A DNA stretch of 64,000 nt from G963669295 sp963669295 (lineage in GTDB: Bacteria > Bacteroidota > Bacteroidia > Flavobacteriales_D > CALLUQ01), in contig OY769938.1 in the NCBI GenBank assembly GCA_963669295.1, forward strand, positions 5,022,001-5,086,000, written 5' to 3'. This document shows, piece after piece, positions 33,275-42,244 of this stretch. The first letter of the stretch is position 1, and the number at the start of each line of letters is the position of its first letter. A program made the position numbers and the translations under genes. Below the pieces are notes generated by a model. It saw nothing but the letters and a program-made list of their open reading frames with translations. It had not been told where the DNA came from and did not search any database.

Positions 33275-34326
33275 CGGAGCGGCAAACGAATAAGTACTGA
33301 AGTTCCTTTACCCTCTTCCGAATCAATTTGCAAACTTCCCTGGATGGAACGGATGCGATGTTGCAAGTTTCCCATGCCAAGCCCTTTATCATTAAGCTCG
33401 GCATTTGCATCAAACCCCACCCCATCATCATGTGCGCGAATAACTAGCTCCATCGATTTGTGTTGTAATTCTAAATGCATGTTATTAGCATTCGCATGTT
33501 TAATTGTATTGTTAATGAGTTCTTGCAAAATGCGGTACAATACCATTTCCAACTTTTCATCGAGTCGTTCTGTCAAGTCGCAAGTAAATACTATGTGCAA
33601 CTGCTCTTCCAGTGCATTGATAGACGATACCAACTCTTCAACCGTTGTTTTTAAACCAAAATGCTTCAGTGTATTGGGCATTAAATTTCGGCTAATCAAT
33701 CGTGTTTCGGCGGTGGCCTTAGCAATTAGTTCCCTGGTTTTTGTGAAGATTTTATTGACGCGTTCATCATCGAGTGCTTCTATATCTTGCTCTAAAGCTC
33801 CAAAGTGAAGCCCCACAGCCGTTAGGGTTTGTCCCAAGCCATCGTGTAAATCGCCGGCAATTCGTTTGCGCTCCACCTCTTGCGTTTCGATAATGGTTTT
33901 TAGCATTTTCGATTCCATTTCCTTTCGTATGGTAACGTCTTTATGAATGGCAATGCAATGCATCAAAGTACCATGCTCATCCAATACCGGGCTTAACGTA
34001 ATGTAATTCCAAAAAGGCATGCCATCTTTACGGTAACACAACACTTCTTCTGCGTATGTTTTTTCGCTTTTTATAGCAGTTCTAATAGAGGTGATAATGG
34101 TTTCATCGGAATTGGAACCGAACAAGAAACTCAACCCACAACCCAGTACCTCACCCTCCTGGTAACCTGTTAGTGTAAGAAAAGCTTTGTTGGCATAAAT
34201 GATGTTACCGGCTTCATCATTGCACTCAAGAATAGTGATGCCATCAAATACCGCTTCCATGGCGCGGGTAAGCACCAATGAGTTGATGAATTTGGTTTGG
34301 TTTTCTGGGTTAGACTTAATCGACAC
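33271..34326 (-). CDS. PAS-domain sensor histidine kinase, HisKA_3 type
   Basis: A 351-residue soluble kinase with no membrane segment. Residues about 20-140 form a PAS domain with PAC tail (GITILECNDEAGNIIYANKA, FGSNSDETIITSIRTAIKSE, FWNYITLSPVLDEHGTL). The dimerisation helix holds the phospho-acceptor His in RKRIAGDLHDGLGQTLTAVG, the pattern of the NarL-system kinases. The ATPase domain has N-box ELINNTIKHANANN and G-box DDGVGFDANAE with GLGMGNLQHRIRSI. The GTG start is supported by a TACCTTTG box at 34345-34352. No NarL-type regulator is adjacent, so it looks like an orphan kinase here. The PAS ligand is unknown. Confidence 0.9.
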   Translation of the reverse strand: MSIKSNPENQTKFINSLVLTRAMEAVFDGITILECNDEAGNIIYANKAFLTLTGYQEGEVLGCGLSFLFGSNSDETIITSIRTAIKSEKTYAEEVLCYRKDGMPFWNYITLSPVLDEHGTLMHCIAIHKDVTIRKEMESKMLKTIIETQEVERKRIAGDLHDGLGQTLTAVGLHFGALEQDIEALDDERVNKIFTKTRELIAKATAETRLISRNLMPNTLKHFGLKTTVEELVSSINALEEQLHIVFTCDLTERLDEKLEMVLYRILQELINNTIKHANANNMHLELQHKSMELVIRAHDDGVGFDANAELNDKGLGMGNLQHRIRSIQGSLQIDSEEGKGTSVLIRLPLR

Positions 34327-34344
34327 GTCGCTTTAATCTTTGAC

Positions 34345-34352
34345 CAAAGGTA
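34345..34352 (-). promoter_or_regulatory. -7 box for the PAS kinase gene
   Basis: TACCTTTG on the minus strand fits TAnnTTTG. Initiation at about 34338 would leave about 12 bases before the GTG at 34326. Confidence 0.5.
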
Positions 34353-34484
34353 ATAAATTAGAAAGGGCACTACTTCTATAAAAGTGTCTATATCCCATAA
34401 AAAGTTTCTTAAATTTCGAAATCACACGATTCCATACTTTTATAGTATATTGCAACCTAAATCGTTTAAGTAGATTTAAGAAAT

Positions 34485-35903
34485 ATGTCAACCAACACAG
34501 CGCCAGTAAATTACAAAGCATCCTTTGCGTTACTCACTGTCCTCTTTTTTATGTGGGGCTTTATTACCGTAATGAACGATGTGCTGATCAATACTTTTGG
34601 AGGTATTTTTGATTTAAAGCCTACCCAGCGCTCTTTGGTTCAGTTTGCATTCTTTGGTGCTTTCTTTGTTATTTCTCTCATCTACTTCCTGGTTTCTTCC
34701 ATCAGCGGAAAAGACCCTATTAATCGTATTGGGTATAACAATGGAATGGCTTATAGCCTAATGATTTGTGGTGTTGGCTGTTTGTGCTTCTACCCTGCCG
34801 CATTGATGAACTCTTACAATGCGTTTCTTGGTGCTTTGTTTATTCTTGCCTCGGGTGTTACCTGCTTACAAATATGCGCCAATCCTTACGCGGCCATTTT
34901 AGGAAGTCAGGAATCGGCATCCAGTCGTTTAAACCTTGCCCAAGGGCTGAATTCCCTGGGCACTACGCTTGGCCCACTCATTGGAGTCATCTTAATCTAC
35001 AAGGTGTTTTCTACTGGTGAGCAAACACCTGACTCTGTAGGCAAAACTTATCTTATTTATGGCATTGCCTTTTTGTTTTTGGGCCTGTTAGTAAAGCTCA
35101 GTAAGATGCCCTCTTTTGTGAACAACGAAAAGATGGAGTCGGGTTTTGCTGTTTTTAAGAACCCTCACTTAGTACTGGGCATTCTGGCTATTTTCTTCTA
35201 TGTGGGCTCTGAAGTATCGGTTGGCAGTTGGTTGGTTGAGTTCTTAAAAGACAAAAATGTAGTAGGAATGAGTGAGGAAGATGCCAGTTATTACCTCTCT
35301 TACTTTTGGGGCGGTTTAATGATTGGGCGTTTAATGGCCAGCTTTTCGCTCAACAAGGAACTGAGCAACGGAAAAAAGCACTTGTACATGGCATTGGTAT
35401 CTATTGCAGTATTTGCTTTTATCTACCTTATGACCAGTATAAAGATTGAAAAAGGAGAGTTTCAGATGCAGTTCCTCAATTTCAAGGAGGTATACATCTA
35501 CCTGATCTATTTGGCCATCAACTATGGCGCTTTTATGATTGGAAAAGGAAATGCTGCCCGCTCTCTGGCCGTATTTTGCTCCATCAACATCGTGCTGCTG
35601 CTTACCGCCATGTTTAGTACAGGGCAAGTGGCTTTCTGGTCTATCATTGGCACCGGACTGTTTTTCTCCATCGGCTGGTCGAATGTATTTACGTTATCCA
35701 TTAAAGATTTAGGAAAGTATACCAGCCAGGGGTCGGCCTTGTTAGTAATGGCTATTGTAGGCGGAGCTTGCTTGCCATGGATTCAAAGTGGAATTATTGA
35801 AAAACATACTGTTCAAATCTCCTTTATTATTCCAGTAATTGGGATGATATATTTAATATTTTACGGCCTGTATGGGCATAAGCTCCGAAAAAACACCCCA
35901 TAA
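34485..35903 (+). CDS. MFS sugar:proton symporter, FucP/GlcP/NagP-like
   Basis: A 472-residue, 12-helix inner-membrane sugar transporter of the fucose/glucose-galactose MFS branch. Diagnostic stretches are FFMWGFITVMNDVLINTFGG at the N-terminus (related to the FFxWGF...N..L motif of this branch), ILASGVTCLQICANPYAAIL and SRLNLAQGLNSLGTTLGPLI, and GGACLPWIQSGIIEKHTVQ. It is the first gene of the glycan locus, 14 bases before the ROK kinase, so transported sugar is probably phosphorylated at once. The substrate is likely mannose, glucose or GlcNAc, judged from the neighbouring glycosidases; this cannot be read from the sequence. Confidence 0.88.
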   Translation: MSTNTAPVNYKASFALLTVLFFMWGFITVMNDVLINTFGGIFDLKPTQRSLVQFAFFGAFFVISLIYFLVSSISGKDPINRIGYNNGMAYSLMICGVGCLCFYPAALMNSYNAFLGALFILASGVTCLQICANPYAAILGSQESASSRLNLAQGLNSLGTTLGPLIGVILIYKVFSTGEQTPDSVGKTYLIYGIAFLFLGLLVKLSKMPSFVNNEKMESGFAVFKNPHLVLGILAIFFYVGSEVSVGSWLVEFLKDKNVVGMSEEDASYYLSYFWGGLMIGRLMASFSLNKELSNGKKHLYMALVSIAVFAFIYLMTSIKIEKGEFQMQFLNFKEVYIYLIYLAINYGAFMIGKGNAARSLAVFCSINIVLLLTAMFSTGQVAFWSIIGTGLFFSIGWSNVFTLSIKDLGKYTSQGSALLVMAIVGGACLPWIQSGIIEKHTVQISFIIPVIGMIYLIFYGLYGHKLRKNTP

Positions 35904-35917
35904 ATTTTAAGTGGCAC

Positions 35918-36901
35918 ATGAAAGAAGTTGTAATTGGTATTGATATCGGTGGGACGAATACAGTGTATGGCATTGTAGACAAACAAGGCAACTGTTTAAT
36001 TGATGGAAATATTGCTACCACCGATTACCATAAAGTAGGTGCTTTTATCGATGCTTTGCATCAACACATTGAAACATCGCTACAGCAGCTACCAGGCATT
36101 GTTCTTCGAGGTATTGGCGTAGGCGCTCCTAATGGTAATTATTACAACGGCACCATCGAGCATCCCCCTAACCTACCCTGGAAAGGGGTCATCAATCTCA
36201 TCAAACTGTTTAAAGAACATTTTGACGTGCCTTGCTATGTAACCAACGATGCCAATGCTGCAGCCATGGGAGAAATGATATACGGGGCAGCAAAAGACAT
36301 GAAGGATTTTGTGGTAGTTACCCTTGGCACTGGTGTTGGCAGTGGCTTTGTGGCCAATGGAGAACTGATATACGGCCACGATGGGTTTGGTGGCGAGTTG
36401 GGCCATACCATTGTGCAACAAAACGGACGCGAATGCAATTGCGGGCGCAAAGGCTGCTTAGAAACCTATGCTTCTGTAAGTGGCATTGTACGTACCACAC
36501 ATATTATGTTGGCCGAATCATCAAAGCCCAGTGTATTGCGCGATATCCCTGCTAAAGAAATTACAGGAAAACTGGTGACCGATGCAGCGCGAAACGGCGA
36601 TCCACTAGCACTTGAAATATTCGATTACACCGCTCAATGGCTCGGTTTTAGTCTTGCCAATACCATTGCCATTACCAGTCCAGAAGCTATTATTTTATTT
36701 GGAGGTTTAGCACAGGCAGGCGACTTGTTGATTCAACCAGTAAAGCAACACTTGCAAAACAACCTGCTCAACATCTTTGAAGGTAAAACAAAGGTGATTC
36801 CCTCCGGGCTCAACAACAATAACGCTGCTATTCTTGGTGCTTCTGCACTGGCGTGGCAAGAACTTAAAAAGGTGCACAATGACAAAATTAAACTCAACTA
36901 A
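35918..36901 (+). CDS. ROK-family sugar kinase (glucokinase-like)
   Basis: A 327-residue ROK kinase. The ATP phosphate motif is IGIDIGGTNTVYGIV, the sugar-binding part is ENxN-like (IEHPPNLPWKG and VTNDANAAAMGE with the catalytic Asp), the second phosphate motif is VVTLGTGVGSGFVANGE, and the zinc site is GRECNCGRKGCLETYAS together with the His in GELGHTIV. The substrate, such as glucose, mannose or N-acetylmannosamine, is set by the sugar-loop residues and is inferred from the neighbours to be mannose, GlcNAc or glucose. The 3' end overlaps the start of the GH92 gene by 23 bases, so both are coupled. Confidence 0.93.
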   Translation: MKEVVIGIDIGGTNTVYGIVDKQGNCLIDGNIATTDYHKVGAFIDALHQHIETSLQQLPGIVLRGIGVGAPNGNYYNGTIEHPPNLPWKGVINLIKLFKEHFDVPCYVTNDANAAAMGEMIYGAAKDMKDFVVVTLGTGVGSGFVANGELIYGHDGFGGELGHTIVQQNGRECNCGRKGCLETYASVSGIVRTTHIMLAESSKPSVLRDIPAKEITGKLVTDAARNGDPLALEIFDYTAQWLGFSLANTIAITSPEAIILFGGLAQAGDLLIQPVKQHLQNNLLNIFEGKTKVIPSGLNNNNAAILGASALAWQELKKVHNDKIKLN

Positions 36902-39833
36902 ACTATGGGTGTTTGCTGCATTAGCATTGAGCTTTGCCAGCTGCACCAACGACGATAACGACGACACTTCCCTTTGCACTTACGTTAACACATTCATAGG
37001 AACCGGAGGACACGGGCATACCTATCCTGGTGCCACCATGCCTTTTGGAATGGTGCAATTGAGCCCCGACACTCGTTTGGAAGGCTGGGACGGCTGTTCT
37101 GGTTATCATTACTCCGACAGTGTGGTGTATGGGTTTAGCCACACCCACCTTAGTGGTACCGGTGTGGGCGATTATGGGGATGTGTTGTTAATGCCCACCG
37201 TAGGAGAAGTACAATGGAATAATGGTGCAACAAAAGGAGTAGATCAAGGATATGCTTCCCGGTTTACCCACCATGAAGAACACGCATCACCAGGACATTA
37301 TTCTGTACGCCTAAGCGATTATGATGTACAAGTAGACCTTACCGTAACCCCACGCACCGGAATGCATAAATATGTATTTCCTAAATCTGATGCTGCCAAT
37401 ATTATCATCGACCTTAAACACCGCGATAAGGTATTGGATTCGGAAATAAAGCTGGTAGGTGAAAATACCATTGAAGGGTTTCGTCGTTCAGAAGGATGGG
37501 CACGCGATCAGCATGTGTATTTCGTTATGGAATTCTCCAAACCTTTTGCTGCCAGTCGAATTGCAGTAAACGATACTGTGGTGAATGGCAACGAAGCCAG
37601 GGGAACACACCTTAAAGCTGCAGTAACTTTTGCCACCGAAGAGCACGAGGAAGTATTGGTGAAAGTGGGCATCTCTGCTGTAAGCATTGATGGAGCTCGA
37701 AAAAACCTTGTTGCTGAAAATTCCAATTGGGACTTTGAAGCGGTACGCCATCAAGCTCACCTTACCTGGGATGAGGCATTGAACAAAATTGTTGTAGAAG
37801 GCGGTACTGAAGATCAAAAAACCGTTTTCTACACTGCTTTGTATCATACCATGATTGCGCCTAACCTGTTTATGGATGTAGACGGACAATACCGAGGCAC
37901 CGACTTGCAAGTACACCAGGCTGATAACACCAACATTTACACCATCTTTTCGCTGTGGGATACCTTTAGGGCTACTCACCCACTCTACACCATCATTGAA
38001 CGCGAACGCACCAAAGACTTCATCAATACCTTTTTGGCGCAATACGAAGACGGTGGCCAACTGCCTGTTTGGGAGCTGGCGGGCAACTATACAGGCTGTA
38101 TGATTGGGTACCACTCGGTACCAGTTATTGCCGATGCTTATGTAAAAGGCATTACCGATTTTGATGCAGAGAAGGCACTGGAAGCCATGAAACACAGTGC
38201 AAACCAGGATCACCTGGGATTGTCTTCGTACAAACAATATGGCTATATCCCTGCGGGCGATGAGGCAGAGTCGGTATCGAAAACATTGGAATATGCTTAC
38301 GATGATTGGTGCATTGCTGTGATGGCCAATGAATTGGGCAAAGAAGAAGATTATCAAGAATTCATTAAACGTGGGCAGTATTATAAAAACATATTCGACC
38401 CTGCCTCTGGCTTTATGCGTTCGAAAATGAATGGTGGCTGGTCGAGCAACTTTGATCCCGCAGAAGTGAATTTCAACTTTACCGAAGCCAACTCGTGGCA
38501 ATACAGCATGTTTGTGCCGCAAGACGTGCAAGGCATGATTACTGCTTATGGCGGTCGCGATGCTTTTGAACAAAAGCTGGATGGCTTGTTCAGTGCCAGC
38601 AGCGAAACTACTGGCCGTCATCAGGCAGACATTACCGGGTTAATTGGCCAATACGCTCATGGCAATGAGCCCAGCCACCACATGGCTTACTTATACAACT
38701 ACATTGGTAAGCCCTGGAAAACCCAGGAACGGGTTCGCCAAATATTGGATGAGTTGTATACCAATGCACCCGACGGGCTATCGGGCAATGAAGATTGTGG
38801 GCAAATGTCGGCCTGGTATGTGCTCAGTGCTATGGGCATTTACTCTGTTACTCCCGGGTTGGATTACTATGCCATTGGTACTCCTATATTTGATAAGGTG
38901 ACCATTAACCTTGAAAATGGAAAACAATTTGTTATTGAATCCAGCCAGGTATCGCATGGCAACCACTTTGTTCAATCGGCTTCGTTAAATGGCAACGACT
39001 ACGCAAATTCTTACCTGAAGCATAGCGATATTATGAATGGTGGCACCTTGTCGTTTGTAATGGGCGAAAGCCCTAATGAGAGCTGGGGTGCTGCGGAAGA
39101 AAACATTCCTGTTGCTGCCATTGTCGACCACACTCTTATTCCTGTTCCGTTTGTTACTACAGATGCTCAAACATTTACCGACTCCATGGCTGTTTCGTTG
39201 GGTACGGCATGCAGCGACTGTACCATCAGGTACCAACGGAATTTAGGCGACACATTGGAGTACACCGGCCCATTTACCATTACTGAAACTACCAATATTA
39301 GAGCATGGACTGAAAACGCTGATGCCAACCGCAGTGGTAAGGTGGATGCCAGCTTTATGAAGATTAAAGGCGGGCGTTCTATTGTGCTGGGCACCGAATA
39401 TGCCAACCAATATGCCGCTGGAGGCAATAACGGGTTGATTGATTATTTGCGAGGGCCAAATAACTTTCGTACTGGTTATTGGCAAGGGTATCAGGATGCC
39501 GATTTAGATGCCACCATAGATTTAGGGCAGGTAACTTCATTTCAGCGCATTGCAACCGGTTTTTTACAAGACATTAAATCGTGGATATGGTATCCAACCG
39601 AAGTAGAATATGCCATTTCTAATGATGGTAAAAACTTTACAGTGGTGGCCACTATTGCCAATGATTTTTCTGAAGAGGAGTACGGCTCTTTTACCAAAGA
39701 AGTAGAACACAAAGGAAGCATGAAAGCCCGTTATGTAAGGGTGCGTGCTAACAACTATGGGGTGTGCCCCGATTGGCACCTGGGGGCAGGAGGTAAAACA
39801 TGGTTATTTGTAGATGAAATCATGATTGACTAA
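36879..39833 (+). CDS. GH92 alpha-mannosidase lipoprotein with hexosaminidase-C-like and discoidin domains
   Basis: A 984-residue surface lipoprotein exo-alpha-mannosidase. The start is at MTKLNSTKLWVF; its lipobox ends at Cys22 (LSFASC). GH92 motifs are TFIGTGGHGHTYPGATMPFG and the acid-base region IPAGDEAESVSKTLEYAYDD, with HGNEPSHHMAYLYNYIGKPW later on. After the GH92 core (about 30-730) come a chitobiase-type Ig domain (FVTTDAQTFTDSMAVSLG) and a C-terminal F5/8-type (CBM32-like) domain ending WLFVDEIMID. The same last two domains occur in the GH20 at 47551-49824. It likely trims alpha-mannose from N-glycans in a calcium-dependent way. Confidence 0.95.
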   Translation: MTKLNSTKLWVFAALALSFASCTNDDNDDTSLCTYVNTFIGTGGHGHTYPGATMPFGMVQLSPDTRLEGWDGCSGYHYSDSVVYGFSHTHLSGTGVGDYGDVLLMPTVGEVQWNNGATKGVDQGYASRFTHHEEHASPGHYSVRLSDYDVQVDLTVTPRTGMHKYVFPKSDAANIIIDLKHRDKVLDSEIKLVGENTIEGFRRSEGWARDQHVYFVMEFSKPFAASRIAVNDTVVNGNEARGTHLKAAVTFATEEHEEVLVKVGISAVSIDGARKNLVAENSNWDFEAVRHQAHLTWDEALNKIVVEGGTEDQKTVFYTALYHTMIAPNLFMDVDGQYRGTDLQVHQADNTNIYTIFSLWDTFRATHPLYTIIERERTKDFINTFLAQYEDGGQLPVWELAGNYTGCMIGYHSVPVIADAYVKGITDFDAEKALEAMKHSANQDHLGLSSYKQYGYIPAGDEAESVSKTLEYAYDDWCIAVMANELGKEEDYQEFIKRGQYYKNIFDPASGFMRSKMNGGWSSNFDPAEVNFNFTEANSWQYSMFVPQDVQGMITAYGGRDAFEQKLDGLFSASSETTGRHQADITGLIGQYAHGNEPSHHMAYLYNYIGKPWKTQERVRQILDELYTNAPDGLSGNEDCGQMSAWYVLSAMGIYSVTPGLDYYAIGTPIFDKVTINLENGKQFVIESSQVSHGNHFVQSASLNGNDYANSYLKHSDIMNGGTLSFVMGESPNESWGAAEENIPVAAIVDHTLIPVPFVTTDAQTFTDSMAVSLGTACSDCTIRYQRNLGDTLEYTGPFTITETTNIRAWTENADANRSGKVDASFMKIKGGRSIVLGTEYANQYAAGGNNGLIDYLRGPNNFRTGYWQGYQDADLDATIDLGQVTSFQRIATGFLQDIKSWIWYPTEVEYAISNDGKNFTVVATIANDFSEEEYGSFTKEVEHKGSMKARYVRVRANNYGVCPDWHLGAGGKTWLFVDEIMID

Positions 39834-39916
39834 TTTTTTTTTCACATTTCATGCAACCTTTTCAAGTTTCTTTGTCATTAGCATGAAGAACTAAGAAAGA
39901 TTCAATTTTAAGAAGT

Positions 39917-42244
39917 ATGAAACGTGTATTTGGACTGCTGCTAACCTTACTCATCTCTACCCCATTTTTTGGACAAAACATTACCCAAACTATTCGTGGC
40001 GAAGTGATTGATGTGGATTCTCGTGCAACGCTTATTGGTGCTAACGTGGTGGTATTGAATTCCGATCCTTTTTTAGGCGCAAGTGCCGATATTAATGGCA
40101 AGTTCAAAATTGAAAATGTACCAGTGGGCCGCCATCATTTAAAAATTTCCTTCCTGGGTTATGAAGATCGCATCATTCCTAATGTAGAAGTAGAATCGGG
40201 AAAAGAATTGGTATTGGTGGTAGAGCTCACCGAATCGTTTACCAAGCTAAAAGAGGTAGAGATTACTGCTACTGAAGACAAGGCCGCTACCATGAATGAG
40301 ATGGCTACAGTGAGTGCACGTACCTTTTCGGTAGAAGAAACACAACGCTACGCAGGTGGGTTTGACGATCCGGCACGGATGGCACAGGCCTATGCCGGTG
40401 TAACCTTGACCGACGATGGGCTGAATGAAATTGTGGTGCGGGGCAATTCTCCTCGTGGGCTGTTATGGCGTTTGGAAGGCATTCAAATCCCTAATCCTAA
40501 CCACTTTTCGGAAGAAGGAGCTTCGGGCGGTGGTGTAAGTGCCTTGAACAGCAATATGATGTCGAATTCAGATTTTTTTACTGGCGCATTTCCAAGCGAT
40601 TATGGCAACGCCATGTCGGGTGTATTTGATATGCGCCTGCGTAAAGGCAATAACGAGCAGCGCGAATATGCATTAGCTGCTGGTGTTTTAGGTACCGACT
40701 TTGCTTTTGAAGGGCCATTCAAGCAGGGAGGAAAAAGCTCGTACCTGTTGAACTACCGCTACTCTACCCTTTCCATGTTAAATTATATAGGTGTAGATAT
40801 TGTAGGCGATGCGGTGCCAGTATTCCAGGACTTGAGTTTTAACTTTTCGTTTCCCACCGAAAAATATGGGCACTTTACCTTGTTTGGCATTGGAGGGTTG
40901 AGCAACATCGATGAAACGTTTGATGACTTTAAAAACGAATACAACTCCGATTTGGGTATTGGAGGATTAACACATACGTATCGACTGAATGCTTCTGCAT
41001 ACATTAAAACGGTGGTAGCAATGACTGCTACTCGCTTTGAGTACCTCGATTATGAATTGGATGATGACAGTACTTTCTTTAACGACGACCGGGAACGTTT
41101 TGTGAATACAGCCTTACGCAGTTCGGTAACGTTAAACAAGAAAATTGATGCCAGGAATAACATTCGTGTTGGCGCCATATACAGTACGCTGGGCTACGAT
41201 CTTTTTGCTGATGAGTTACGTCCTGCGGGGCGACAGGTTTACCTTAATTCTGATGGCACCACTGGGTTGATGCAAGGGTTTGCCAGTTGGAAATGGCGCA
41301 TTGCTTCTACTTTAACCCTTAACTCGGGCATTCATTATACGCAACTGGTGTTGAACAACCAGCAAAGTGTTGAGCCACGTGTTGGGTTAAAATGGCAGTT
41401 TGCCCCCACTCAAAACCTCACCGCAGGGGTTGGGCTCCACAGTAGACACGAGGCTTTAAGCACCTATTTTGCTGAAAACGCTACTCCTACAGGCATTACA
41501 ACGCCCAATAAATCGTTGGATTTCTCGAAAGCGAGGCATTATGTATTGGGGTACGACAACATGCTTACCCAAAACCTTTATTTAAAAACAGAGGTGTATT
41601 ACCAGGATTTGTATAACATTCCTGTAGAACGCGATGAAGCCAGTGAGTTTTCATCCATCAATGCCAGTAGTGGTTACACCAATATTCCTTTAAAGAATAC
41701 TGGTACAGGTTATAATTATGGATTGGAAACCACTTTAGAGAAGTATTTTTCCGACAATTACTATTTCCTTGTCACAGCGTCGTTGTTTAATTCCCGATAC
41801 AAAGGCAGCGATGGTGTAGAACATCATACCCGTTACAATGGGCAATACGCTGGCAATATCCTGGCTGGCAAGGAGTTTCCATTAGGGAAAAACAAGGAAG
41901 ATCAATCAAAACAAAAAACATTTAGCATAAGCATTAAGTCTACATTAGCGGGTGGAAGGCGGTTCTCTCCTATTGATCTGGCTGCATCAATAGCTGCGGG
42001 CCGCCAAATCCGCGACAATTCTCGTGCTTTTGAAGCACAAGCCGACGATTACTTTAGGGCTGATTTGCAGCTAAAGTATAGCATCAACCGGGCAAAAACC
42101 ACACAAATCATTAAGCTGGATATTCAAAACGTGGCCAATCGCGAAAATCATTTCAACGATTTTTACGACGAAAGCACCCAAAGCATCCAGCGAAGTACAC
42201 AGCTGGGCTTAATTCCGGTGTTGAGTTATAAAATCAAGTTTTAG
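39917..42244 (+). CDS. TonB-dependent receptor (no SusD partner)
   Basis: A 775-residue outer-membrane receptor. The signal peptide (FGLLLTLLISTPFFGQ) is followed by a carboxypeptidase-regulatory-like domain (IRGEVIDVDSRATLIGANVV to VVELTESF), a plug domain (DDPARMAQAYAGVTLTDDGL, then IVVRGNSPRGLLWRLEGIQI) and a 22-strand barrel of normal length ending in VLSYKIKF. The plug domain and the aromatic end are standard, but there is no SusC-type length (about 1000 residues) or adjacent SusD, so it is not a Sus pair. It probably imports an oligosaccharide or a glycopeptide released by the locus. Its stop overlaps the convergent GH2 stop by four bases. Confidence 0.92.
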   Translation: MKRVFGLLLTLLISTPFFGQNITQTIRGEVIDVDSRATLIGANVVVLNSDPFLGASADINGKFKIENVPVGRHHLKISFLGYEDRIIPNVEVESGKELVLVVELTESFTKLKEVEITATEDKAATMNEMATVSARTFSVEETQRYAGGFDDPARMAQAYAGVTLTDDGLNEIVVRGNSPRGLLWRLEGIQIPNPNHFSEEGASGGGVSALNSNMMSNSDFFTGAFPSDYGNAMSGVFDMRLRKGNNEQREYALAAGVLGTDFAFEGPFKQGGKSSYLLNYRYSTLSMLNYIGVDIVGDAVPVFQDLSFNFSFPTEKYGHFTLFGIGGLSNIDETFDDFKNEYNSDLGIGGLTHTYRLNASAYIKTVVAMTATRFEYLDYELDDDSTFFNDDRERFVNTALRSSVTLNKKIDARNNIRVGAIYSTLGYDLFADELRPAGRQVYLNSDGTTGLMQGFASWKWRIASTLTLNSGIHYTQLVLNNQQSVEPRVGLKWQFAPTQNLTAGVGLHSRHEALSTYFAENATPTGITTPNKSLDFSKARHYVLGYDNMLTQNLYLKTEVYYQDLYNIPVERDEASEFSSINASSGYTNIPLKNTGTGYNYGLETTLEKYFSDNYYFLVTASLFNSRYKGSDGVEHHTRYNGQYAGNILAGKEFPLGKNKEDQSKQKTFSISIKSTLAGGRRFSPIDLAASIAAGRQIRDNSRAFEAQADDYFRADLQLKYSINRAKTTQIIKLDIQNVANRENHFNDFYDESTQSIQRSTQLGLIPVLSYKIKF

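Noticed and set aside
37488..38621. A 377-codon open frame antisense to the GH92 gene
   Set aside because: It lies fully inside a well-supported GH92 gene on the other strand, shows no protein family pattern, and has composition set by the sense codons.
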